In this document: piece by piece, positions 1 through 5,560 of the stretch
Position numbering within the stretch: the stretch's first letter is position 1
Layout: the number at the start of each line of letters is the position of its first letter
Assembly: GCA_900553145.1 (NCBI GenBank)
Contig: USCL01000247.1
Span: forward strand, 1-5,560
DNA: 5,560 nucleotides
Source: an uncultured Desulfovibrio sp.
GTDB taxonomy: Bacteria > Desulfobacterota > Desulfovibrionia > Desulfovibrionales > Desulfovibrionaceae
Direction of reading: 5' to 3'
Notes under the pieces: model-generated
Databases searched by the model: none
What the model saw: only the letters and a program-made list of their open reading frames with translations
Told to the model about the DNA's origin: nothing
Position numbers and translations under genes: made by a program

Positions 1-1008
1 GAAGTCGGGGACTTGCCCGGCCAGTTCCCGCGCCAGTTCGACGAACGGCATGACCGTTTGAGCCCGGCGGAGCAGCACGCCGTCCTCGTCCCATTTCCGG
101 ATGATGTCCCGCATGGCATCGAAAGCCCGTTCCGCATCGGGGGAGGCCTTGCCCTTGGAGGCCTTGTTCAGGCAGTCGTCCAGACAGGCCTTGCGCAGCA
201 TGGTGGAATTCGGCGGCAGGTTCGCGGGGGCGGCCTTTCGGCACGCCTCAAGAGCCTTGCTCAGATGCGCGGAGCAGGAAAGCTTTTCTTCGGCGAGCAG
301 GCGGCGCAGAAGTTCCACTGCGTCGCGCAGGTCACGGGTCATGACGCCGAGGCGATCCGCGATTTCGGAAGGCTGCGCCAAGGCGAGGGCCTGTGCCCCC
401 ATGACCGGAAGGAGCAATTCCATGACCCGTTCGCGCAACGCTTCCCCGGCGAGGAAACCGCGCTGGCGGGAATGGAAAAAGACGTTCCGGCATGCCTCAT
501 CCAGCAGGGCGTGGAGCCGCTCGTCCTGCCGGGAACGCTCAAGCAGGCTGTCCAGCAGCGGCGCGATGGCTTCGTCCGTAGCGAACACGGGTTCGAAGTC
601 GGGCGGCAGATCCAATTCCAGCGCGGTCAGCCTGACGATGAGGTGCAGCAGGCTGTCGATGGTGCGGACGTTGAGCGCCCCATAGCGGCGAAGGATGATC
701 CCCACCCATTTCCGGGCTTGTTCCCGCGTCCATCCGGGGGCGGGCTTGCCCGTACCGAGGGCTGTATCTTTGAGGCGGCCGATGATGCGTTCCTGCATTT
801 CGGCGGCGGCGCGGTTCGTGAAGGTGACGGCAAGGATTTCCGGCCAGCCGTGCGGCCCGGAATGAACCGCGCTGCACCCGGAAAACGGCCCGCCGCCGGC
901 TTCCGCAGCCCCCGAAAGGTACTTCAGGAAACTGGTGGTCAGTTCGTACGTCTTGCCGGAGCCCGCCGAAGCGCGGATCTGTCTGAGCTGAGGCTGCTGT
1001 GAGGACAT
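1..1008 (-). CDS. UvrD/RecB/AddA-type ATP-dependent DNA helicase, N-terminal part (runs off left edge)
   Basis: The minus strand is open without a stop from the ATG at 1008 to the window edge (336 codons). The product is the start of a superfamily 1A helicase of the kind that unwinds double-strand ends for recombinational repair in the cytoplasm. Visible motifs are the Walker A loop ASAGSGKT at residues 13-20 (K19 and T20 bind ATP-Mg), motif Ia VTFTNRAAAEM at 61-71, and the TID-S segment at 116-119 that AddA/RecB proteins carry after it. The DExx Walker B motif is not present, which is expected because in RecB/AddA-size proteins it lies further along. ASAGSGKT with TIDS resembles AddA/RecB more than plain UvrD or Rep; whether a nuclease domain follows cannot be seen. 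The gene follows the phosphofructokinase stop by 16 bases. No Shine-Dalgarno precedes the ATG, and an in-frame GTG lies at 1017, so the start is uncertain and may rely on coupling. The family call is firm; the subfamily is inferred. Confidence 0.88.
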   Translation of the reverse strand, partial: MSSQQPQLRQIRASAGSGKTYELTTSFLKYLSGAAEAGGGPFSGCSAVHSGPHGWPEILAVTFTNRAAAEMQERIIGRLKDTALGTGKPAPGWTREQARKWVGIILRRYGALNVRTIDSLLHLIVRLTALELDLPPDFEPVFATDEAIAPLLDSLLERSRQDERLHALLDEACRNVFFHSRQRGFLAGEALRERVMELLLPVMGAQALALAQPSEIADRLGVMTRDLRDAVELLRRLLAEEKLSCSAHLSKALEACRKAAPANLPPNSTMLRKACLDDCLNKASKGKASPDAERAFDAMRDIIRKWDEDGVLLRRAQTVMPFVELARELAGQVPDF

Positions 1009-1024
1009 GGAGGACACGGGACGG

Positions 1025-2347
1025 TTACGCTTTTTCGCCTTCGGGCAGCATGCCGGTCAATTCGCCCTGTCCGGTCGATTCGAGCACGGCACGCCACAGT
1101 CCCGAACGGATGTCGAGCTTGCGGCGTTTTTTGGTGACGAGGTCCAGCGGGATATGGACATACCGGTCCATGATCTTGGCGACGACCATTTCGGTCCTGC
1201 CCGCCATGGCGGCGTGGACGGCGTGCTGGCCGAGGAAGCCGCAATAGACCCGGTCGTTGGCGTTGGCCGGGACGGAGCGGATGATGTAGCTCGGATCGAT
1301 GTACTTGATGCTGATGGGCATTTTCCCTTGGAAATAGCCGACGATGGAAGTCCTCAGCAGGCTCCCCACGTCTGACAGGACGGGATTGCCGGAGGCGTCC
1401 CGGGCCTCGTTCTGCTGGAGAAGGTGCTGGCCGGCGCCTTCCGCCGCGATGATCACGGCGTGCCCGCGCAGCTTGAGGCGGCGTTCCAGCGCGGGGAGCA
1501 GCCCGCCTTCGCCCTCAAGCTGGAACGGCGCTTCGGGGATGAGCACAAAATTGGCCTCGCGCAGGGCAAGGGCGGCCTGTGCCGCGATGAACCCGGATTC
1601 GCGGCCCATGAGCTTGACGATGCCGATGCCGTTGGGGGTGCCGACGGCTTCCACGTGCGCGCAGCCGATGGCTTCCGTAGCCTTGTCCACGGCGGTGTCG
1701 AATCCAAAGGACTGAGGTACGAAATTGATGTCGTTGTCAATGGTTTTGGGGATGCCGATGATGGAAATGCGGATATTGCGTCGGCGCACTTCCTTGGCGA
1801 TGGCGGAGGCGGCCTTCATGGAGCCGTCGCCGCCGATGACGAAGAGGACGCTCACGTTGAGGCGTTCAAGGGCATCGACGATTTCGGAAGGATCCTGCGG
1901 CCCTCTGGAGGAGCCGAGCAGCGTGCCGCCGAACTGGTAGATGTGTTCGACGCTGGCCGGGGTCAGCTCCATCACGTTATGGCTGTAGGAAGGGATGAAC
2001 CCTTCGAGCCCGTAACGGATGCCGAGAACGGAAGGCGTGTTGTAGGCATGGTAGGCCTCAAGGACAATGGCCCGGATCACGTCGTTGAGGCCGGGGCAAA
2101 GCCCCCCGCAGGTGACGATGGCGCATTTGGTTTTGCCGGGATCGAAATACAGATCCTGCCGCGGCCCCGCCTCTTCAAAAAGCAGGGTCTGATGGGAGTC
2201 GATGTCCTCATCGTACTCGTGGCTCAGGCTCAGCATGACCTTCCCGGTATTGATCATGTTCCCGTAGGGGAGCGGGGAGGGGATTTTGGCCTGGCCGAGC
2301 GTGGCAATGGGGATTTCGCGGACCGGGATGCTGTATTCCGATGTCAT
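1025..2347 (-). CDS. pfkA: 6-phosphofructokinase, trypanosome-like ATP-dependent branch
   Basis: This 440-residue cytoplasmic enzyme phosphorylates fructose 6-phosphate to fructose 1,6-bisphosphate, the committed step of glycolysis. Motifs in order: CGGLCPGLND at 80-89 (phosphate-donor loop), GSSRGPQDP at 145-153, GGDGS at 172-176, PKTIDND at 200-206 with D204 as the expected catalytic base, MGRESG at 247-252 and PEAP at 271-274 for sugar-phosphate binding, AAEGAG at 301-306, and KYIDPSY-IRS around 348-358. It is about 120 residues longer than E. coli PfkA (about 320), mainly through an N-terminal extension of about 70 residues. The phrases CGGLCPGLNDVIR, GSSRGPQDP, KLMGR-SGFIAAQAA and KYIDPSY closely resemble Trypanosoma brucei PFK as I recall it. 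Glycine after GGD suggests ATP as donor, whereas the lysine in PKTIDND is shared with PPi-dependent enzymes, so the donor is inferred. The start ATG lies 2 bases after the methyltransferase stop, with GGAG seven bases upstream. Confidence 0.95.
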   Translation of the reverse strand: MTSEYSIPVREIPIATLGQAKIPSPLPYGNMINTGKVMLSLSHEYDEDIDSHQTLLFEEAGPRQDLYFDPGKTKCAIVTCGGLCPGLNDVIRAIVLEAYHAYNTPSVLGIRYGLEGFIPSYSHNVMELTPASVEHIYQFGGTLLGSSRGPQDPSEIVDALERLNVSVLFVIGGDGSMKAASAIAKEVRRRNIRISIIGIPKTIDNDINFVPQSFGFDTAVDKATEAIGCAHVEAVGTPNGIGIVKLMGRESGFIAAQAALALREANFVLIPEAPFQLEGEGGLLPALERRLKLRGHAVIIAAEGAGQHLLQQNEARDASGNPVLSDVGSLLRTSIVGYFQGKMPISIKYIDPSYIIRSVPANANDRVYCGFLGQHAVHAAMAGRTEMVVAKIMDRYVHIPLDLVTKKRRKLDIRSGLWRAVLESTGQGELTGMLPEGEKA

Positions 2348-2349
2348 GG

Positions 2350-3210
2350 CTATTCTCCGGACGGATTTTTTTCGAGGTGCTGGCGGGCGAAGCAGCTTGT
2401 CAGGATGCCCCCGGCTTGCGCCACATTGAGCGAATCGAACGTCCGCAGCATGGGGATATGCAGGAGGTGGTGGCAGCGTTTGGCAACCTGCGGGCGTATG
2501 CCGTGTTCTTCGTTCCCAAGGACGAGCAGGGCGGGGGTATGCAGACGGGCGGTGAAGGCGTCGAGGCTGCCTTCGCCGAATGCGGCCCCGTAAATGAGGA
2601 ATCCCGCGTCCCGCGCCTCATCCAGCGCGCGGGCTATGTTCATGACCTTGGCGACCGGGAGGCGTTCCAGCGCGCCAGCTGCGGCGCGGCGGGCCCCGGC
2701 CCCCAGAAAGGTGCCGTTGTGACGGGGAATGACCAGCCCGGCTCCTCCCATCGCGTACAGCGTGCGGGCGAGGGTGCCCGCATTGCCGGGGTCCTGCACC
2801 TGATCGAGGACAAGGATAAGCGGCAGCAGCGCGTCCGCAGCGTCCGTGAGCAGATCGGCGAACTCGGTGAATCCGGCCTCAAAGAGCCGGGCGACGACGC
2901 CCTGATGCCCAGCAGGGCAAAGCCGGTCAAGGCTCTGGGCGTCCGCAAGCGTAAAGCGGACCTTGGCCGTGCGGCACAGGTCGAGGATGCGGTCCGTATC
3001 CTGAGAGCGTCTGCCCTTGCGGACGAGGACGGCATCAATGCGCTCCGGTTCTCTTTCCAGAAGCTCCAGAACCGGTTTGACGCCGGAGAGGACGGCCTGC
3101 CCCTCTTCGGAACCGGAACAGGAAGCATTTTCAAGAGGCGCGCCGTGTTCGACGGTCGACGGGGCGGGGCGGAAAGCCTTGCGGGGAGAGGTATTTTTAT
3201 CTGTAATCAT
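2350..3210 (-). CDS. rlmB: SpoU/TrmH-family RNA 2'-O-ribose methyltransferase, RlmB-like
   Basis: This is predicted to be a SAM-dependent methyltransferase with the trefoil-knot (SPOUT) fold that modifies a ribose 2'-OH in rRNA or tRNA. Numbered from the ATG at 3210 (286 residues), an N-terminal substrate-binding part begins at GVKPVLELL (43-51) and includes GHQGVVA (101-107). SPOUT motif 1 is DQVQDPGNAGTLART (136-150, with N143 and R149), motif 2 is LVLGNEEHGI (229-238, E234), and motif 3 is IPMLRTFDSLNVAQAGGIL (252-270, SLN at 260-262). The arrangement and the AAAGALE segment resemble RlmB, which makes Gm2251 in 23S rRNA, but related paralogs act on other sites, so the gene symbol is tentative. 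About 40 residues precede the recognised domain and look disordered. The start is ambiguous: ATG at 3210 has TAAGGA four bases upstream, ATG at 3231 and TTG at 3249 are in frame but have poor ribosome sites. It is the first gene of the leftward unit. A run of seven A lies near its 3' end. Confidence 0.9.
   Translation of the reverse strand: MITDKNTSPRKAFRPAPSTVEHGAPLENASCSGSEEGQAVLSGVKPVLELLEREPERIDAVLVRKGRRSQDTDRILDLCRTAKVRFTLADAQSLDRLCPAGHQGVVARLFEAGFTEFADLLTDAADALLPLILVLDQVQDPGNAGTLARTLYAMGGAGLVIPRHNGTFLGAGARRAAAGALERLPVAKVMNIARALDEARDAGFLIYGAAFGEGSLDAFTARLHTPALLVLGNEEHGIRPQVAKRCHHLLHIPMLRTFDSLNVAQAGGILTSCFARQHLEKNPSGE
2355..2358 (-). promoter_or_regulatory. Shine-Dalgarno for phosphofructokinase inside the methyltransferase 3' end
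   Basis: The minus strand reads GGAG, then AATAGCC, then ATG. The spacing of 7 bases is suitable, and the site overlaps the last codons of the upstream gene. Its TAG stop lies within the spacer, which favours termination-reinitiation coupling of the two genes. Confidence 0.6.
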
Positions 3211-3215
3211 GAGAT
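3211..3215 (-). promoter_or_regulatory. Possible Shine-Dalgarno segment upstream of the methyltransferase ATG at 3210
   Basis: The minus strand just upstream of the ATG reads TTAAGGATCTC. The AAGGA core spans about 3215 to 3219 and the listed bases include the four-base spacer TCTC. Spacing is short but workable. This is the best ribosome site among the three candidate starts (3210, 3231, 3249) and is why I prefer the 286-residue product. Confidence 0.35.
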
Positions 3216-3242
3216 CCTTAACGGTTGTCATGTCTCGGAGGA

Positions 3243-3271
3243 TTGCCAAGCACGGCCTCGTCGAGTAGACT
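3243..3271 (+). promoter_or_regulatory. Candidate sigma-70 type promoter for the mltD unit
   Basis: TTGCCA at 3243-3248 matches the -35 consensus at 5 of 6 positions. TAGACT at 3266-3271 matches the -10 consensus at 4 of 6, with a 17-base spacer. This would place the transcript start near 3278 and give a leader of about 50 bases before the GTG at 3327. It was found by eye only. If the methyltransferase truly began at the TTG at 3249, the -35 would lie within that gene. The leftward unit must also start from this gap, but its best -10 candidate, CATAAA (opposite 3282-3287), is weak and has no good -35. Confidence 0.35.
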
Positions 3272-3287
3272 GGATATGGATTTATGC

Positions 3288-3305
3288 CCCCGGAATGGCC
3301 CGGGG
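3288..3305. repeat. Perfect 6-bp GC inverted repeat in the divergent intergenic gap
   Basis: CCCCGG at 3288-3293 and CCGGGG at 3300-3305 flank the six-base loop AATGGC, giving a strong hairpin on either strand. No T run follows on either side, so it is not a standard intrinsic terminator. On the rightward transcript it would fall in the mltD 5' leader, ending about 10 bases before the AGGTGA ribosome site. It could be an operator or a leader hairpin, or a chance GC-rich palindrome. Confidence 0.4.
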
Positions 3306-3315
3306 TAACATCACG

Positions 3316-3321
3316 AGGTGA
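3316..3321 (+). promoter_or_regulatory. Ribosome binding site that favours the GTG start at 3327 of mltD
   Basis: AGGTGA lies five bases (GTAGA) before the GTG at 3327. The earlier in-frame GTG at 3318 overlaps this sequence and has no ribosome site of its own. This supports 3327 over 3318. A third candidate, ATG at 3378, has only a weak AGGG upstream. Confidence 0.5.
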
Positions 3322-3326
3322 GTAGA

Positions 3327-5198
3327 GTGTATCGTGTTGTCCTTCCCGCGTCTATGTTTCTCCGCAGGGCAATCGCAATGCGTTTGGACGGCGTTTTGCC
3401 GTCCCGTGCCGTTTTTTGCCCTTCCGGCGTTTTTGGGGTGTTGCTCCTGTGCGTCCTCGTCGCGCTGACCGGGTGCAGTTCCAAAAATATCACGAGCAAA
3501 GGGCCGTTTGTCTTGCAGGAACCCTCCAAAGGGTATCCTTCGGTATCTTCTTCCTCGGGGCAGAAAACGGGAACGGCCTACTTGCCCGCTGACGACGGCA
3601 GGCCGCTGACGAAAGCCGAGCGGGAAGCCTTTTTGTCCGAAGGGGAACTCGACAGGAACCTGACGCAGGAAGAGCTCGGCGACGTGCTGCTCCATTTCAA
3701 ATACCTCGTGCATGAGGACCGTTACACCGTCGAGAAGAACCTTGAACGCGCGCATCTGTATATGCCTTTCATTTACGATACGTTGCGTTCAAAGGGGATG
3801 CCCCGTGAATTGGCCTACATAGCGTTCATCGAGAGCGGTTATAACCCGAAGGCGACCTCGAGCAGCGGGGCGGCGGGCATGTGGCAGTTTATTTCAAGCA
3901 CGGGCAAGCATTACGGTATGGAGCAAGACTGGTGGATGGACGAACGCCGTGATCCGTACCAGTCCACGCGGGCGGCGGCTGATTATCTCAGTAAGCTCTA
4001 TAAAATGTTTAACGACTGGCATCTGGCGGTTACGGCCTACAACGCGGGGGAAGGGAAAATCCAGCGCGGGCTCGCCGCTACGGGGGCCAAGACGTTTTTT
4101 GACCTGCGCCGCAAGAACGAGCAGATTTACAGCGTCAGGGATCGCCTGTCCGATGAGAACAAGCAGTACCTTCCCAAATTTTTGGCTGTCTGCAAAATAG
4201 CGCGCAACCTGGATAAACTGGGATTTTCCTGCGCGCCGTTCGCGGGCTCGTCACAGATTGCGGAAGTCAGGGCCAAGCCGGGGACGGATCTCATGCTGTT
4301 CTCCAAAAGCATCGGCATGAGCTGGGAAGAGTTTTCGGCGCACAATCCGGCTTATCAGCGTTATGTGAACCATCCTTCGCGTTCCACGAAAATCTATGTG
4401 CCCCGTTCGATGGCCGGCAAGGCTCAGGCCATGCTTTTCAAGCTGCCTCCGGCAAGCAGCGGCACAAGCTATGCCGGTTTGCGCAATTATAAGGTGGCGC
4501 GCGGCGACACGATGGCGAGCATTTCCCGGAAGACCGGCGTCCCGGTGGCGGAGCTCCGGCGCCTCAATCAGGTCAGCGAACCCCTGCGGGCTGGCCGTAC
4601 GCTGAAGATCCCCGGAACCAACCGGATGGGCGTTGACCCCCGGGCTCTGGCTTCCGCGCAGGCCGCCCCGGCGGCAAAGAGAGTGTCCGTTGCGTCCGCC
4701 GGGCGTCAAACGGCGTCGGCACGTGTGGTTTCCGCCCCCGCGCCCGTGCGCGAGCAAATCGTAGCAAACGCTTCCGCCGCATCCCACGAAGTGAAGCAGG
4801 GCGATACCATGTACTCCATTGCGAAGCGATACGGCGTGACGCAGGAAGCGATCATCGCCGCCAACGGCATGAAGAGCCATAATATCAGCCTCGGTCAGCA
4901 GTTGCGGATTCCCGGCAAGGGAACGGCTGTGGCGTCCCAGCCCGCCAGAACGGCGCCTGCCGTTTCTACGGTTCGGCCAAAGGCCGCTCTCGCCAGTTCC
5001 AGCGTGCCCGTTTCGCGTCCTGTGGCCGAAGCTAAAGCCACCAATAAGATCGTCCAGTACACGGTTCAAAACGGGGATACCCTCTGGGCCATCGCCCGTA
5101 AGTTCAATGTGTCGCCGATTGAGTTGCTTTCGTTGAACAACATGAGCCGGAACACCGCCCTGCGCCCCGGCGATACGGTCCGCGTGGCGGTCAACTAA
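3327..5198 (+). CDS. mltD: Membrane-bound lytic murein transglycosylase D (lipoprotein) with three LysM domains
   Basis: This enzyme cleaves the MurNAc-GlcNAc bond of peptidoglycan to form 1,6-anhydroMurNAc ends, acting in the periplasm while tethered by lipid. From the GTG at 3327 it has 623 residues. A hydrophobic segment (about 35-47, FGVLLLCVLVAL) ends in the lipobox LTGC, with Cys50 as the expected lipidated residue. The SLT domain follows (about 142-300): catalytic E169 in FIESGYNP, then SSGAAGMWQF (179-188), DERRDPYQST (205-214) and TAYNAGEGKI (236-245), all standard for MltD. A LysM-like degenerate stretch lies at about 318-360. Three clear LysM peptidoglycan-binding domains follow at about 387-430, 487-530 and 577-622, each with a GDT motif, separated by Ala/Ser/Pro-rich linkers. 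The signal region is long; starting at the ATG at 3378 would give a more usual 33-residue lipoprotein signal, so the start is not settled. The gene is transcribed away from the leftward unit and is followed closely by a membrane protein gene. Confidence 0.95.
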   Translation: MYRVVLPASMFLRRAIAMRLDGVLPSRAVFCPSGVFGVLLLCVLVALTGCSSKNITSKGPFVLQEPSKGYPSVSSSSGQKTGTAYLPADDGRPLTKAEREAFLSEGELDRNLTQEELGDVLLHFKYLVHEDRYTVEKNLERAHLYMPFIYDTLRSKGMPRELAYIAFIESGYNPKATSSSGAAGMWQFISSTGKHYGMEQDWWMDERRDPYQSTRAAADYLSKLYKMFNDWHLAVTAYNAGEGKIQRGLAATGAKTFFDLRRKNEQIYSVRDRLSDENKQYLPKFLAVCKIARNLDKLGFSCAPFAGSSQIAEVRAKPGTDLMLFSKSIGMSWEEFSAHNPAYQRYVNHPSRSTKIYVPRSMAGKAQAMLFKLPPASSGTSYAGLRNYKVARGDTMASISRKTGVPVAELRRLNQVSEPLRAGRTLKIPGTNRMGVDPRALASAQAAPAAKRVSVASAGRQTASARVVSAPAPVREQIVANASAASHEVKQGDTMYSIAKRYGVTQEAIIAANGMKSHNISLGQQLRIPGKGTAVASQPARTAPAVSTVRPKAALASSSVPVSRPVAEAKATNKIVQYTVQNGDTLWAIARKFNVSPIELLSLNNMSRNTALRPGDTVRVAVN

Positions 5199-5216
5199 CA
5201 GGTGCGTTCCAGAGAA

Positions 5217-5560
5217 ATGCTTGCCTGTGCGGGGCAGCGCGTGCTGCGGTTTTTTCGGGTATGGCGCGGCGTTATCGTGTTGGCCGTCATGCTGATTGGA
5301 GCGGGGTTGGCCTTGCGCTGGCTGGCGCCTCAGGCTGAAACCGTAACGCTGTGGATGGATGCCCATATGCCGGGCGGCTATGCGGGGGGCTTTTTCTATG
5401 TCTGCTCGGTGGCGGCGCTGGTTTGCGTCGCCGTTCCCCGCCAGTTGCTGAGCTTCGCCGGAGGGTACGCATTTGGCCCGCTTTGCGGAGCCGTGCTTGC
5501 AACGTTCGGCGTGACCCTTGGCTGTGCGCTGGCGTTCGGTATGGCCCGCTCTTGCGGGCG
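5217..5560 (+). CDS. TVP38/TMEM64 (VTT/DedA-like) family membrane protein, N-terminal part (runs off right edge)
   Basis: The frame stays open from the ATG at 5217 to the edge (114 codons plus 2 bases), about half of a usual 220-240 residue protein. The start of the product has a basic N-terminus, a transmembrane segment at about 19-37 (VIVLAVMLIGAG), a second at about 57-74, and then the family-typical re-entrant loop: PRQLLSFAGGYAFGPLCG at 74-91, followed by the glycine-spaced helix FGVTLGCALAFGMAR at 97-111. This pattern is characteristic of the SNARE-associated/VTT domain. Members are inner-membrane proteins; some relatives transport or scramble lipids, but the substrate here cannot be told. 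It starts 18 bases after the mltD stop, so it is probably co-transcribed. An in-frame GTG at 5202 is an alternative start only 3 bases after that stop. No strong Shine-Dalgarno is visible for either, though AGAGA lies next to the ATG. Confidence 0.85.
   Translation, partial: MLACAGQRVLRFFRVWRGVIVLAVMLIGAGLALRWLAPQAETVTLWMDAHMPGGYAGGFFYVCSVAALVCVAVPRQLLSFAGGYAFGPLCGAVLATFGVTLGCALAFGMARSCG

Noticed and set aside
13..1002. Long open frame on the plus strand opposite the helicase
   Set aside because: Its translation shows no recognisable motif and lies antisense to a minus-strand frame with clear Walker A and motif Ia. GC-biased third positions routinely leave such opposite frames open.
1424..2593. 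389-codon plus-strand frame opposite the phosphofructokinase
   Set aside because: It runs opposite a gene with all family motifs and crosses its boundary into the methyltransferase. The composition is Gly/Asp/Ala-rich as expected for an antisense shadow.
3288..3305. GC-rich hairpin as an intrinsic terminator
   Set aside because: There is no T run after it on either strand, and it lies between divergent genes where no transcript needs to end.
2341..3321. 326-codon plus-strand frame opposite the methyltransferase
   Set aside because: It is antisense to a gene with three intact SPOUT motifs and has no recognised domain or good ribosome site.
4491..5192. Repeated protein segments as possible DNA repeats or recombination scars
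   Set aside because: They are diverged LysM domains. The similarity is at the protein level (GDT motif, IPG ends) and the DNA is not closely repeated.
5247..5252. T run in the membrane protein gene as a terminator after mltD
   Set aside because: It lies inside the coding frame (phenylalanine codons) and no stable GC stem precedes it directly.
4251..5366. 371-codon minus-strand frame opposite mltD and the start of the membrane protein gene
   Set aside because: The sequence is His/Gly/Arg-rich and without domain signs, while the opposite strand encodes LysM repeats and a VTT domain.

Overview
This 5560-base window looks like ordinary chromosome from a high-GC Gram-negative bacterium. The protein types suggest a Desulfovibrio/Bilophila-like member of the Desulfovibrionales. 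That placement is an inference from gene style (a trypanosomal-type phosphofructokinase, a lipoprotein MltD with several LysM repeats, strong GC bias at third codon positions), not from any search. I see no insertion sequence, CRISPR array, tRNA, rRNA or phage gene.

The window has two divergent transcription units separated by about 115 bases (3211-3326). Reading leftward on the minus strand are three closely packed genes. The first is a SpoU/TrmH-family RNA 2'-O-methyltransferase resembling RlmB (3210 to 2350). The second is a 440-residue 6-phosphofructokinase whose motifs match the trypanosome-like ATP-dependent branch (2347 to 1025). The third is the N-terminal third or so of a UvrD/RecB/AddA-type DNA helicase that runs off the left edge (1008 to 1). 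The gaps are 2 and 16 bases, which argues for co-transcription and translational coupling.

Reading rightward are a lipoprotein membrane-bound lytic murein transglycosylase D with an SLT catalytic domain and three C-terminal LysM domains (3327 to 5198), and then the N-terminal half of a TVP38/TMEM64 (VTT/DedA-like) membrane protein that runs off the right edge (5217 onward). Both products belong to the cell envelope.

The leftward genes combine RNA modification, glycolysis and DNA recombination, so they do not form an obvious pathway and probably share only a transcript. The points most worth checking are the mixed ATP/PPi active-site signature of the phosphofructokinase, a run of seven A just before the methyltransferase stop codon that could slip into the phosphofructokinase frame, and several uncertain start codons. 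I found no convincing evidence of a previously undescribed system.
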